The position numbers were made by a program, and so were the translations under genes. Positions 7,562-17,835 of a stretch of 64,000 bases of DNA are shown here, one piece after another. The stretch is taken from NCBI RefSeq assembly GCF_000732725.1, contig NZ_JPNB01000002.1, forward strand, positions 1,612,001-1,676,000, given 5' to 3'. The notes under the pieces were generated by a model that was not told the origin of the DNA, made no database searches, and was given only the letters and a program-made list of their open reading frames with translations. How positions within the stretch are numbered: the first letter of the stretch is position 1; every line of letters starts with the position of its first letter. This DNA is from Kineothrix alysoides (GTDB taxonomy: Bacteria > Bacillota > Clostridia > Lachnospirales > Lachnospiraceae).

Positions 7562-7882
7562 CTAAGCATTAGGGGAGAGTGTAAAATAAAGGATTGTCTG
7601 TTTGTGACCACAAGGGCAGGTGCATCCTAGCAAAACAGTGGCCTCTTCATTGAAACAAGAGTTTGTAATAGGGACAACTATAAAATTAATAAACCATAAA
7701 AAAAGATTTAATTGATACTCTAATTGACTTTCAGAACAATAAGTGAAAACTTTAGTGAACCAAAATTTACATGATGTTGGCTGAAGCGTCCATGATATAT
7801 TATACTGCTCGGCTAGTATTCTTAATGATTCTTCTTCTGTTTTTCCTTCGAATTGTTTTTTGATTTTTTCCTTGTTAAGCAT
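7562..7882 (-). CDS. Unrecognised 106-residue cysteine-rich protein
   Basis: I do not recognise this protein. The first ~30 residues are a charged amphipathic helix (MLNKEKIKKQFEGKTEEES, then LRILAEQY). A Trp/Phe/Tyr-rich hydrophobic middle follows, and then a Cys cluster near the end (GCTCPCGHKQ) with three more cysteines upstream. It has a good ribosome site on the minus strand (AAAGGGGTGATTTT before the ATG) and a hairpin after the stop, so expression is likely. The charged leader plus Cys-rich remainder could be a peptide-precursor-like layout or a small metal-binding protein. No modification enzyme or exporter gene is beside it. Local base composition is more AT-rich than the flanking lgt. 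Confidence 0.45.
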   Translation of the reverse strand: MLNKEKIKKQFEGKTEEESLRILAEQYNISWTLQPTSCKFWFTKVFTYCSESQLEYQLNLFLWFINFIVVPITNSCFNEEATVLLGCTCPCGHKQTILYFTLSPNA

Positions 7883-8145
7883 AAAATCACCCCTTTCAAT
7901 TTATAATATGCGAATTGCTTTTTTTGCTGCCATAAAATTACAATTTTCAACATTTTTTGCATGACAAAAATTGTATTGAAATAGTAAAAGAGGTTATACG
8001 AGCTTGCTGTTTTTTCTGAGTATTCTTCGAAGGAGGGTGAAATAGATACTGATATTGCAGATGTGAAATGCAAGGAATGAGGCCGAAGGAATTGTGCCCA
8101 GGATTGGGCTAAACCGGATAGTCCAAATTACATAGAGATGCAGTT

Positions 8146-9141
8146 TTATACGAATAAAGTCACGATAGGTATCGTAAAAAAGGAGAGCAGGGTGGAAAGA
8201 ATAATACCTCTGGAAATGACAGCGCTATCCAGATTATTCTGCTTGCACAGTATGAGAGGCATGTTTCCTGCCGGTACGGCAAGCATCAGAGCGGTTGTGC
8301 TGATAATGAGAACGTTGTCTGTGAAAAGCCGGAACAAGAATACGCAGAGTACAGGAACGATGACCATACGAAGCGCAGCGAAGACATATAGTTTCTTATG
8401 GGAAAAAATATCGGACAAAGGCATCTGCGCTACCGATACTCCCAGTATGAGCATAGATAAGAAGGTAGTGGAGCGCCCCACGTGAGTAAGAGTGTCCGAA
8501 AGGAGGACGGGAATGCTGACATCGCTTATATACAGAACGATAGTTATGACAGCGGAAACGGTACCTGCATTCACGAATTTTTTTGTTACTTTAAGTAGAG
8601 CCCGGGCATAGCCTTCTGCAATTTCCTTTTTCGGCGCAAAAGGGGAAGCATTGCCGGAAAGATTGCAGCTTGTGCTTTCAACTGCTGCGGCCTTAATGGT
8701 GGAAAGGCCATGCGTATAAATTAGTATATTGTATACAAGGTTGTTTAGGGATACATAAATCAGTGAGCCTGAGCCAAGAAGGGCCATGGCAAGAGGAATA
8801 CCGATGAAACCTACGTTGCCGTAAATAGTAATCAGCCTATATGCAAAATGGTCTTTGCCCGGAATGTGCAGGATATGGGGAATCAGATGTCCGCACAATA
8901 TGAGTACGGCATATGCCAGAAGCACGATGAAAGCGCCCGTAAGGAGGTCGGAATTCGAGGCCTTCGGTCCGGCATCAAAGACGGAGCAGATTAACAGCGC
9001 CGGATTGCAGAGGTTTATGATAAGCGCCGATATCTGTTTCGAGGTTTCGTCGGAAATCATTGATCTGCTGTAAAGCAACGCTCCTGTCATAATAAGGATA
9101 AAGATAATTGCCATTTGCTGTAATACTATTTCAATGCTCAT
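8146..9141 (-). CDS. AEC-family transporter (auxin efflux carrier-like permease)
   Basis: A 331-residue membrane protein with about ten hydrophobic segments in two bundles. A central cytoplasmic loop (~residues 150-185) separates them. Family features include an N-terminal ISALIINLCNPALL segment and GNVGFIGIPLAMALLG, the conserved mid-membrane motif of AEC and malate-permease-like carriers. Bacterial members transport organic acids such as malate or malonate; the substrate here is unknown. It is monocistronic on the minus strand, head-to-head with the glycerol operon that starts at 9405. Its ribosome site is weak (GGAACT). Confidence 0.85.
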   Translation of the reverse strand: MSIEIVLQQMAIIFILIMTGALLYSRSMISDETSKQISALIINLCNPALLICSVFDAGPKASNSDLLTGAFIVLLAYAVLILCGHLIPHILHIPGKDHFAYRLITIYGNVGFIGIPLAMALLGSGSLIYVSLNNLVYNILIYTHGLSTIKAAAVESTSCNLSGNASPFAPKKEIAEGYARALLKVTKKFVNAGTVSAVITIVLYISDVSIPVLLSDTLTHVGRSTTFLSMLILGVSVAQMPLSDIFSHKKLYVFAALRMVIVPVLCVFLFRLFTDNVLIISTTALMLAVPAGNMPLILCKQNNLDSAVISRGIILSTLLSFFTIPIVTLFV

Positions 9142-9404
9142 AGTTCCATGCGCTTTCTATTTTGTGAAATTTAAAAAAGATTTCTTTCATTTATGTTTCG
9201 TCTTAATTGGTAACGTAATAAAACCATATAGAAGAATAACACACGAATATTCCTTTGTCAAAATGGTATCGAAAAATAGCGCCGAAAATGATATGATAAA
9301 GTTACCATATTGCTTGTGCCGGGCAGCGGCATGTTTTGAAGGTTAAAAGAAAATTCTTTCACCTATTGATTTTGAGTCTGTAAAAGCGGACACGGGGTAT
9401 AAAA

Positions 9405-10856
9405 ATGTATGATGTCATTGTAATAGGAGCGGGCGTAACCGGTGCGGCCATCGCGAGAGAATTGTCCCGCTATGAGTATGCAGGGAAAACAGCGGTACTG
9501 GAACGGGCGTCTGATATTTGCGAAGGTACTTCTAAGGCCAACAGCGGAATCGTTCATGCAGGGCATGACGCGGAGCCGGGAACGCTTAAGGCGAGGCTGA
9601 ACGTCTTGGGCAATAGGAAAATGGAGCAACTTTCCAGAGAGCTGGACTTTTCTTTTAAGAAGAATGGTACGCTGGTGCTTTGTTTCGATGAGAAGGATAG
9701 GGATAAACTGCGAAGACTTCTGGAAAAAGGACAGCAAAACGGCGTGGAAGGGCTGCGCATCATCGAGGTGCAGGAGCTGCGGGCTATGGAGCCTAATATT
9801 TCAGATGAGGCAGTGGCTGCATTGTACGCTCCTGCCGGCGGCATCGTATGCCCCTTCGGGCTTACTATCGCACTGGCGGAAAATGCCTGCGAGAACGGTG
9901 TGGAATTCCACTTGAATACAGAAGTTCTGCAAATAGAGAGAACACAGGAGGGGTATTTGCTTAAGACCTCCAAAGGGGTGTTCGAAAGCCGAATCGTCGT
10001 TAACGCTGCAGGACTTTACGCAGACGCGCTTCATAACATGGTGAGTGAAAGGAAACTGAATATCATACCAAGAAAAGGAGAATACTGCCTGTTCGATAAA
10101 TCGGCGGGAAGTTATGTTTCCCATACTATTTTCCAGCTTCCCACCCGGTACGGAAAAGGTGTGCTGGTAACTCCTACCGTGCATGGCAACCTGATGATGG
10201 GGCCTACTGCTGTAGATATCGAGGATAAGGAAGGTACGAATACTACGGGAGAGGGACTGGGCGATTTGCTGAAAAGGGGCGGACTGAGTATTCAGAGGGT
10301 GCCTGAGGAGAAGGTCATCACTTCCTTTGCGGGACTGCGCGCTCATGAATCCTCTGGTGATTTCGTAATCGGAGAAGTGGAAGGTGCCCCCGGCTTCATT
10401 GATGTAGCGGGAATTGAATCGCCGGGTCTCACCTGTGCGCCCGCCATCGGAGAGTATGTTGCAGAAATCGTGCAGGAACTTCTGCCTGTGCCCAAAAAGG
10501 CGGACTTTAAGGTGCATAGGCAAGGAATCCGCGCAATGGCGGATGCTGACGAAGGAGAACGAAAGGAACTGATAGCGAAAAATCCTGCATATGCCAATAT
10601 AATCTGCCGCTGTGAGCTGGTCACAGAAGGAGAGATTATGGATGCCATACACAGGCCGCTTGGTGCAACTACGCTGGATGGTGTAAAGCGGCGTACAAGA
10701 GCGGGTATGGGGCGCTGCCAGTCCGGATTCTGCGCACCGAAGACAGTGGAGATTCTGGCTCGGGAGTTGGGAACGGATGTGGGAGAGATTACGAAATCGG
10801 GCGGAGAATCCAGATTCCTTACAGGATATGACAAAGAAGATATAGGAAGCGCTTAG
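9405..10856 (+). CDS. GlpA-like FAD-dependent glycerol-3-phosphate dehydrogenase with BFD-type Fe-S domain
   Basis: Likely oxidises sn-glycerol-3-phosphate to dihydroxyacetone phosphate together with the next gene's product. The 483-residue protein opens with an FAD dinucleotide fold (VIGAGVTGAAIARELSR). The DAO-type oxidoreductase domain runs to about residue 370. A C-terminal BFD-like [2Fe-2S] domain follows, with CRC and CQSGFC cysteine pairs (residues ~400-450). Genes follow at 26-nt and ~80-nt gaps and end with glycerol kinase, which fixes the pathway. GlpA of Enterobacteria is similar in layout. The exact electron acceptor is unknown, and no GlpC-type membrane anchor is present. Confidence 0.88.
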   Translation: MYDVIVIGAGVTGAAIARELSRYEYAGKTAVLERASDICEGTSKANSGIVHAGHDAEPGTLKARLNVLGNRKMEQLSRELDFSFKKNGTLVLCFDEKDRDKLRRLLEKGQQNGVEGLRIIEVQELRAMEPNISDEAVAALYAPAGGIVCPFGLTIALAENACENGVEFHLNTEVLQIERTQEGYLLKTSKGVFESRIVVNAAGLYADALHNMVSERKLNIIPRKGEYCLFDKSAGSYVSHTIFQLPTRYGKGVLVTPTVHGNLMMGPTAVDIEDKEGTNTTGEGLGDLLKRGGLSIQRVPEEKVITSFAGLRAHESSGDFVIGEVEGAPGFIDVAGIESPGLTCAPAIGEYVAEIVQELLPVPKKADFKVHRQGIRAMADADEGERKELIAKNPAYANIICRCELVTEGEIMDAIHRPLGATTLDGVKRRTRAGMGRCQSGFCAPKTVEILARELGTDVGEITKSGGESRFLTGYDKEDIGSA

Positions 10857-10881
10857 AGCGTGGAAGGAGAAATGAGAAGGG

Positions 10882-12156
10882 ATGGATAAAAAGGCGGATA
10901 TTTTAATCGTAGGAGGAGGACCGGCGGGGCTGGCGGCAGCAGTAGCAGCCCGTAAAGACGGGATAGAGAATGTTCTTGTGCTGGAGCGGGATGAAGAATT
11001 AGGCGGAATTCTGAATCAGTGTATCCACAACGGATTTGGACTGCACACCTTCAAGGAGGAGCTGACCGGACCGGAATACGCACAAAGATATATCAGCCAG
11101 GCGGAGGCGTTGGGGATACCTTGTCTGTTGCACACCATCGTTGTGGATATTTCTGCTGAAAAGGATAAGAAACTCGTCACTGCGATGAATAAGAAAGACG
11201 GTCTTTTTACAATAGAGGCGAAGGCAGTAGTTCTGGCCATGGGATGCAGAGAACGTTCCAGAGGAGCCTTGAATATTCCGGGCTATCGTCCGGCGGGCAT
11301 CTACTCGGCGGGGACGGCCCAGCACTATGTGAATATAGAAGGAAGGATGCCGGGGAAGGAAGTTGTGATACTGGGTTCCGGTGACATCGGCCTGATTATG
11401 GCAAGAAGGATGACGCTGGAAGGAGCGAAGGTTAAGCTGGTGGCGGAGCTGATGCCCTATTCCGGCGGCCTTAAGAGGAATATCGTGCAGTGTCTGGAAG
11501 ACTATAACATTCCCCTTAAGCTAAGCCATACGGTCATCCACATAGATGGGAAGGAAAGAGTAAAGGGAGTGACCGTAGCAGAAGTGGACAATAATAGGAA
11601 GCCTATCCCGGGCACAGAGGAATATATAAGCTGCGACACCCTTCTGCTTTCCTGCGGACTTATACCGGAGAACGAGCTGTCAGCGGGTCTGGGCGTAGCT
11701 CTGAATCCTGTGACGGCGGGCCCTGTGGTGAACGAAAGCCTGGAGACGAGCGTGGAAGGAGTGTTCGCTTGCGGAAATGTGCTTCACGTTCATGACTTGG
11801 TGGATCATGTATCGGAGGAGTCCTATGCTGCCGGAGAGCATGCTGCCGCGTATGTGAAAGAAAAGCGTTCTGTAAGAGCAGAAACTGTGGCTATAAAATG
11901 CGAAGGGGGTGTACGCTATACTGTGCCTTCCCTTCTGCGGGTGGAATATATGGAAAAGGAGCAGGTGGTTAGATTCCGTGTGGGAAATGTGTACCGGAAT
12001 GTTTTTCTGACGGTTTACTTTAATGACAAAATTGTCATAAAACAGAAAAAGCGTGTTTTACTTCCGGGAGAAATGGAGCAGATTAAATTAAAGAAAAGTG
12101 AATTGGAGAAGTTTTCTGATTTAAAATCAATTACTATATCAATAGAAGAGGAATAG
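10882..12156 (+). CDS. GlpB-like FAD/NAD-dependent oxidoreductase
   Basis: A 424-residue pyridine-nucleotide-disulfide-type flavoprotein. It has an N-terminal FAD motif ILIVGGGPAGLAAAVAAR (~5-22), a second nucleotide-binding motif VVILGSGDIGLIMARRM (~155-171) and a C-terminal GVFACGNVLHVHD FAD-contact segment. A glycine/cysteine motif near residue 45 (GGILNQCIHNGFG) is typical of proteins found next to BFD-containing GlpA-like dehydrogenases. It probably forms a complex with the upstream protein and passes electrons on. The last ~90 residues are beta-rich and charged. Confidence 0.85.
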   Translation: MDKKADILIVGGGPAGLAAAVAARKDGIENVLVLERDEELGGILNQCIHNGFGLHTFKEELTGPEYAQRYISQAEALGIPCLLHTIVVDISAEKDKKLVTAMNKKDGLFTIEAKAVVLAMGCRERSRGALNIPGYRPAGIYSAGTAQHYVNIEGRMPGKEVVILGSGDIGLIMARRMTLEGAKVKLVAELMPYSGGLKRNIVQCLEDYNIPLKLSHTVIHIDGKERVKGVTVAEVDNNRKPIPGTEEYISCDTLLLSCGLIPENELSAGLGVALNPVTAGPVVNESLETSVEGVFACGNVLHVHDLVDHVSEESYAAGEHAAAYVKEKRSVRAETVAIKCEGGVRYTVPSLLRVEYMEKEQVVRFRVGNVYRNVFLTVYFNDKIVIKQKKRVLLPGEMEQIKLKKSELEKFSDLKSITISIEEE

Positions 12157-12235
12157 GGGGAGTTATTTCGGCGGACAGGGTGGAAAGGCTTTAAAGAAGA
12201 GGCTGGCATGTATTGGAAAGGGTGGGATTGCTAAT

Positions 12236-12700
12236 ATGGAGAAAGCAGAAGGGCTTGAGAGAAAAAGCGGACTTGAAAGGGAAGACGGCTCTGAGAGGAA
12301 AGATGGCTTTGAAAAGACAGAAGGCTTGGATAAGAGGGAATTAATATGTGTCCGGTGCCCGGTGGGATGTATGCTCACGGTAACGGTTCGGGAGGATGGC
12401 ACGTTGGATGTGAAGGGGAACTCTTGCGGCAGAGGAGAGGAATATGCTCGTAAAGAACTGACCGACCCTACGAGAATCGTAACGACTACGGTGCGGGTGC
12501 GGGGAGGCAGACAGGCTGTGGTGCCGGTGAAGACCAGATACGATATTCCCAAAGGAAAGGTTATGGAATGTATAGAGGCGCTGAAAGAGGTGGAAGCAGA
12601 GGCTCCGATCTTTTTGGGGGAGGTCATTTTATCCGATGCGGCAGGGACGGGAGTGGATGTTGTCGCGACAAAAAGCGTGGAGCGTACTGCAGACAATTAA
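12236..12700 (+). CDS. DUF1667 protein with an N-terminal hexapeptide repeat extension
   Basis: The conserved part (residues ~36-154) is a DUF1667 domain: CVRCPVGC near the start, then a GNSCGRG motif, giving four metal-type cysteines, followed by DPTRIVTTTVRVRGG and a C-terminal GTGVDVVATK. Members are encoded with GlpA/GlpB-like flavoproteins and are thought to carry an Fe-S centre. Unusual here is an added head of about 35 residues made of five near-exact six-residue units of the form E-(K/R)-x-x-G-(L/S/F), encoded by five 18-nt repeats (12239-12328). The ATG at 12236 follows a GGGTGGG stretch; an original start closer to ELICVRC cannot be excluded. Confidence 0.85.
   Translation: MEKAEGLERKSGLEREDGSERKDGFEKTEGLDKRELICVRCPVGCMLTVTVREDGTLDVKGNSCGRGEEYARKELTDPTRIVTTTVRVRGGRQAVVPVKTRYDIPKGKVMECIEALKEVEAEAPIFLGEVILSDAAGTGVDVVATKSVERTADN
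12239..12328 (+). repeat. Five 18-nt tandem repeats in the DUF1667 gene
   Basis: Each unit encodes Glu-Lys/Arg-x-x-Gly-Leu/Ser/Phe. Units are diverged at third positions but keep the GA(A/G)A(A/G)(A/G) start and the GGC/GGA glycine codon. A sixth partial unit (DKRE) leads into the domain. Confidence 0.8.
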
Positions 12701-12732
12701 ACGAAAAAAGCTTGTATCGTACACTAACTTGA

Positions 12733-14250
<1,518 letters not shown>

Positions 14251-14337
14251 AAATATTATCGTTCGGCCCTTGGAAAAAAGTAACATGTATGTACACAAAA
14301 TGCGATAAAACTACATTTTGGCGATTGGAATCCTCTT

Positions 14338-14361
14338 AAAATTGCATGAAAGCGCAATTTT
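14338..14361 (+). terminator. Hairpin downstream of glpK
   Basis: AAAATTGC (14338-14345) pairs perfectly with GCAATTTT (14354-14361). A likely terminator of the glycerol operon, although no T-run extends past the stem. Confidence 0.45.
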
Positions 14362-14421
14362 GGTCTCGCGGTATGGAATGCCGGATGGTAATATAAAAAT
14401 AATAAATAATGTGAAATAAGG

Positions 14422-14449
14422 TTGACATTGCCCATATTTAATTTATAAT
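14422..14449 (+). promoter_or_regulatory. Sigma-A promoter of the alpha-galactosidase gene
   Basis: Perfect TTGACA (14422-14427) and perfect TATAAT (14444-14449) with 16-nt spacing, 48 nt before the start codon. Confidence 0.8.
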
Positions 14450-14497
14450 TTAATTAAAATTACTTTATTTTAACTTAAAAATATTTAGGAGAACGTT

Positions 14498-16714
14498 ATG
14501 GGAATAAGACATTATGATTTGGAGCCGCAGAACGCCCATGCGGCGAAGCGCGTTTTTAAATTAGATACACCGAATACTTCCTATGTTATGGCAGTGGTGG
14601 ATGAGGATAACTTTCTCGGACATGTATATTATGGAAGCAGGCTGAAAGATCATGATGTGACCTATCTGCTCCGGACGAAAGAAGCCCCCTTTGTACCATC
14701 GGGAAACGATAGGGATAAGTGTTCTTTTATGGACTCCTTTCCTATGGAATATCCGGGACACGGTTTGGGGGATTACAGAGACGGATGTATCGATGCGGTT
14801 TCCCGGGAAGGGCACCGGGGTGTGAGCCTTTCCGCAGTTTCTCACAAAATATATGCGGGGAAGCCGGGTCTTACCGGCTTGCCGGCTACCTTCGGGGGAG
14901 AACAGGAATGTACCACTTTGGAAATTCTATGCGAGGATAAAGCGCTGGGACTTGCCGTAACGCTTATGTATACTGCTTTTGAGGATGTTGATGTAATAAC
15001 GAGAAGTGTTTATGTGGAGAACGTTTCTGAGCAGGAAGTCTATTTGACCAAGGTACTGTCGGCTTGCCTGGATATGGATAACAAAGAATTTGAACGAATA
15101 ACGCTTCATGGTTCCTGGGCGAGAGAACGTCATATTCAGAGACAGAAAATCGGCTTCGGCAAATATGCCGTGTCTTCCATGCGGGGAGAACCGGGGCATC
15201 AGGAGCATCCGTTTATGGCTCTGATGACGGAAGGTGCTTCCCAGGATGCGGGTGAGGTCTATGCGGTACACTTTGTTTATTCCGGCAACTTTATCGTTCA
15301 GGAGGAAGTGAACCAATTTGACAGCGTCCGGCTGACGATAGGAATCAATTCCGGGGATTTTTGCTGGAAGCTTGGCTCGGGAGAGGGCTTTCAGGCACCC
15401 GAGGCTGTTTTGGTATATTCGGAAGGCGGGATCGGCGGCATGACCCGCAACTTCCATGACTTATATAGGAATCATCTGATAAGAGGAGAGTATAAGGATA
15501 AAAAGAGGCCCATACTCATCAACAACTGGGAAGCTACTTATTTCGATTTCGATACGGATAAATTACTATCCATTGCGAAGCAGGCTTCAGAGCTTGGAAT
15601 AGAGATGCTCGTTATGGACGACGGCTGGTTCGGGAATAGAGACAGCGATAACCGGGCACTGGGCGACTGGCAGGTAAACGAGGAGAAATTAAAAGGCGGA
15701 TTGGATTTTCTCGTAAAGGAAGTGAACAAGCTCGGGATGAAATTCGGCATATGGTTCGAACCGGAGATGATTTCTCCCGATTCCGATTTATACAGAAGCC
15801 ATCCGGACTGGGCGATTGCAATACCCGGCAGAAGAGCTGCGCTTGCAAGGAACCAGTATGTTCTTGACATAACGAGGAAGGACGTTCGGGACTATGTGTA
15901 CGAATGCGTGGCAGGAATCCTCAGAAGTGCTGATATCGAATATGTGAAATGGGATATGAACCGTCCTCTTTCTGATATTGGAAGTGCCAAGCTCCCCGCC
16001 GACCGGCAGGGAGAGATATATCACCGTTATGTGCTGGCACTGTATGAATTGCAGAACCGCCTTACGGAAGAGTTCCCATACCTGCTGTTGGAGAACTGTT
16101 CCGGCGGCGGTGCGCGGTTTGACCCCGGTATGCTCTATTACAGCCCGCAAATATGGTGCTCCGACGATACGGATGCCATAGAGCGTCTGGAGATTCAGGA
16201 GGGAACTGCACTCATATATCCGCTTTCGGCCATGGGAGCTCATGTGTCCGATTGCCCCAACCATACGGTAGGAAGAACTACCCCTTTTGAAACAAGGGGC
16301 TATGTGGCGCTGGCAGGAACCTTCGGCTACGAGCTGGACGTGACGAGGATACCGGAGGAGGATAGAAAGATGATTCCCTCTCAGGTAGCCATGTACCATA
16401 AATATAATGATTTGGTACGCAGCGGCGATTATTACCGGATCGCTTCTTACAGAGAAAATCACCGGTATGATTGCTATGCGGTGGTGAGTAAAGATAAAAA
16501 GGAGGCTCTGGTTACTTACATACAAGTACTGAACTGTCCCAATTGTCATAGCCGCAGAATATATTTAAGAGGACTGGACCCGGATATGAAATACCGCATG
16601 GAGGGAGCGGAAGAAGAGTATTACGGAGATACCCTGATGAAAGCCGGGATTCAGGCGGAGAATTTATGGGGAGATTTTAAAGGGAGATTATATCATTTAA
16701 AAGCAGTGCTGTAA
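14498..16714 (+). CDS. GH36 alpha-galactosidase
   Basis: Hydrolyses terminal alpha-1,6-galactose from galactomanno- or raffinose-type oligosaccharides. The 738-residue length fits tetrameric GH36 enzymes: an N-terminal beta-sandwich (~1-320), a TIM barrel (~325-640) and a C-terminal beta domain. The nucleophile is Asp486 in KWDMNR and the acid/base Asp556 in CSDDTDA. The 70-residue spacing equals that of the characterised Geobacillus AgaA pair. No signal peptide is present, so it acts on imported sugar in the cytoplasm. A LacI regulator follows at 21 nt in the same transcript. Neighbouring mannan genes imply removal of galactosyl branches from galactomannan oligosaccharides. Confidence 0.95.
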   Translation: MGIRHYDLEPQNAHAAKRVFKLDTPNTSYVMAVVDEDNFLGHVYYGSRLKDHDVTYLLRTKEAPFVPSGNDRDKCSFMDSFPMEYPGHGLGDYRDGCIDAVSREGHRGVSLSAVSHKIYAGKPGLTGLPATFGGEQECTTLEILCEDKALGLAVTLMYTAFEDVDVITRSVYVENVSEQEVYLTKVLSACLDMDNKEFERITLHGSWARERHIQRQKIGFGKYAVSSMRGEPGHQEHPFMALMTEGASQDAGEVYAVHFVYSGNFIVQEEVNQFDSVRLTIGINSGDFCWKLGSGEGFQAPEAVLVYSEGGIGGMTRNFHDLYRNHLIRGEYKDKKRPILINNWEATYFDFDTDKLLSIAKQASELGIEMLVMDDGWFGNRDSDNRALGDWQVNEEKLKGGLDFLVKEVNKLGMKFGIWFEPEMISPDSDLYRSHPDWAIAIPGRRAALARNQYVLDITRKDVRDYVYECVAGILRSADIEYVKWDMNRPLSDIGSAKLPADRQGEIYHRYVLALYELQNRLTEEFPYLLLENCSGGGARFDPGMLYYSPQIWCSDDTDAIERLEIQEGTALIYPLSAMGAHVSDCPNHTVGRTTPFETRGYVALAGTFGYELDVTRIPEEDRKMIPSQVAMYHKYNDLVRSGDYYRIASYRENHRYDCYAVVSKDKKEALVTYIQVLNCPNCHSRRIYLRGLDPDMKYRMEGAEEEYYGDTLMKAGIQAENLWGDFKGRLYHLKAVL

Positions 16715-16735
16715 GGGAATGAAAGGAGCAGAAAA

Positions 16736-17764
16736 ATGGCAAAGACGGTTAAAATGGCTGATATTGCGGAGATGATGAACGTCAGCGTGGTTACGGTATC
16801 CAAAGCATTGTCCGGGCAAAAGGGCGTCAGCGAAGAGGTCCGTGAGAAGATCGTAAAGCTGGCGGAGGAGATGGGTTATAAGCAGCCCTCAGCGCTTAAA
16901 TTGGCAAGGAGCCGTAAGAGCTATAATATAGGAGTGCTTGTATCTGACCGTTTTCTGGATAAATATAAGTCCTTTTATTGGGAGATGTATCAGGAGGTAG
17001 CACAGAGAGCCTTGCAGAAGGATTGTTTTACCATGTTGGAGGTTCTTGGAATTGAAGAAGAAAAGGAGTTAATCCTTCCCAAACTCCTGCAGGAGGAAAA
17101 GGTGGACGGTATGATCGTTATCGGTCTCCTTTGCGACCATTACTTGGAAATGCTCGGAAGTTCGGTAAAAACGCCTCTGGTCTATCTCGATTTTTACGAT
17201 AAAAGGCATGAATGCGATGCCATTATAACCGATAATTATTACGGAATGTATAAGCTTACGAATTATCTCTTCGATATGGGGCATACGCAAATTGCCTATG
17301 TGGGAACGCTGCTGAACACGGGGAGCATAACGGATCGTTATTTCGGCTATGCGAAAGCGCTGTTAGAGCATGGACAGAACACGAGGGAGGAGTGGATAGT
17401 ACAAGACAGAGACCCGGTTACAGGCAGGTCGGATCTGGGATTTGAATTACAGCTTCCGGTGGAGATGCCTACGGCGTTTGCGTGCAACTGTGACTTGGCT
17501 GCCAGTCAGCTTATCAAAAAGCTGAAGGAGAACGGCTACCGCGTGCCGGAGGATATTTCTGTGGTAGGTTTCGATAACTATCTTTATCCCGGCTTGTGCG
17601 ATGTGGAAATAACTACTTATGAGGTCGATATGAAGGAAATGGCGCGAAAGAGTATCAACAACCTTTTGCGGAAAATATCGGGAGAATATTATAAGCAGGG
17701 AATAACGATTGTGGAGGGGCATATCGTGCTCAAGGACAGCGTGAGAAGGAAGAAAATATCTTAA
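16736..17764 (+). CDS. LacI-family transcriptional regulator
   Basis: A 342-residue repressor-type protein. The N-terminal HTH (MADIAEMMNVSVVTVSKALSG, ~7-27) is followed by a hinge helix and a periplasmic-binding-like ligand domain (~60-338) ending in YEVDMKEMARKSINNLL. It shares a transcript with the GH36 gene (21-nt gap) and probably senses a manno- or galacto-oligosaccharide or a phosphorylated intermediate. A candidate 13-bp LacI-like operator (19871-19883) lies in front of the transporter operon, so it may control both units (inference). Confidence 0.92.
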   Translation: MAKTVKMADIAEMMNVSVVTVSKALSGQKGVSEEVREKIVKLAEEMGYKQPSALKLARSRKSYNIGVLVSDRFLDKYKSFYWEMYQEVAQRALQKDCFTMLEVLGIEEEKELILPKLLQEEKVDGMIVIGLLCDHYLEMLGSSVKTPLVYLDFYDKRHECDAIITDNYYGMYKLTNYLFDMGHTQIAYVGTLLNTGSITDRYFGYAKALLEHGQNTREEWIVQDRDPVTGRSDLGFELQLPVEMPTAFACNCDLAASQLIKKLKENGYRVPEDISVVGFDNYLYPGLCDVEITTYEVDMKEMARKSINNLLRKISGEYYKQGITIVEGHIVLKDSVRRKKIS

Positions 17765-17790
17765 ACAGGAACACTTTTCTATTAAAGAAA

Positions 17791-17833
17791 AACCACGCTT
17801 TGGATAAAATTGATTTCTATCCAAAGCGTGGTT
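17791..17833. terminator. Bidirectional terminator between convergent lacI-type and mgtC-type genes
   Basis: A perfect 16-bp stem (AACCACGCTTTGGATA, 17791-17806, with its complement at 17818-17833), flanked by AAAGAAA on the left and CTTTA on the right, serves both strands. Confidence 0.85.
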
Positions 17834-17835
17834 CT

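Noticed and set aside
7822-8073. Minus-strand 83-codon ORF upstream of the Cys-rich gene
   Set aside because: It overlaps the better-supported 106-residue gene in another frame and has no ribosome site.
8138-8485. Plus-strand ORF antisense to the AEC transporter
   Set aside because: It lies fully within the transporter gene and lacks a ribosome site and family likeness.
9801-10652. 283-codon minus-strand ORF in the GlpA-like gene
   Set aside because: Antisense of a clear FAD enzyme; no domain signature.
12163-12696. 177-codon minus-strand ORF over the DUF1667 gene
   Set aside because: It is a shadow of a recognisable gene. Ser/Pro-rich repeats reflect the antisense of the hexapeptide units.
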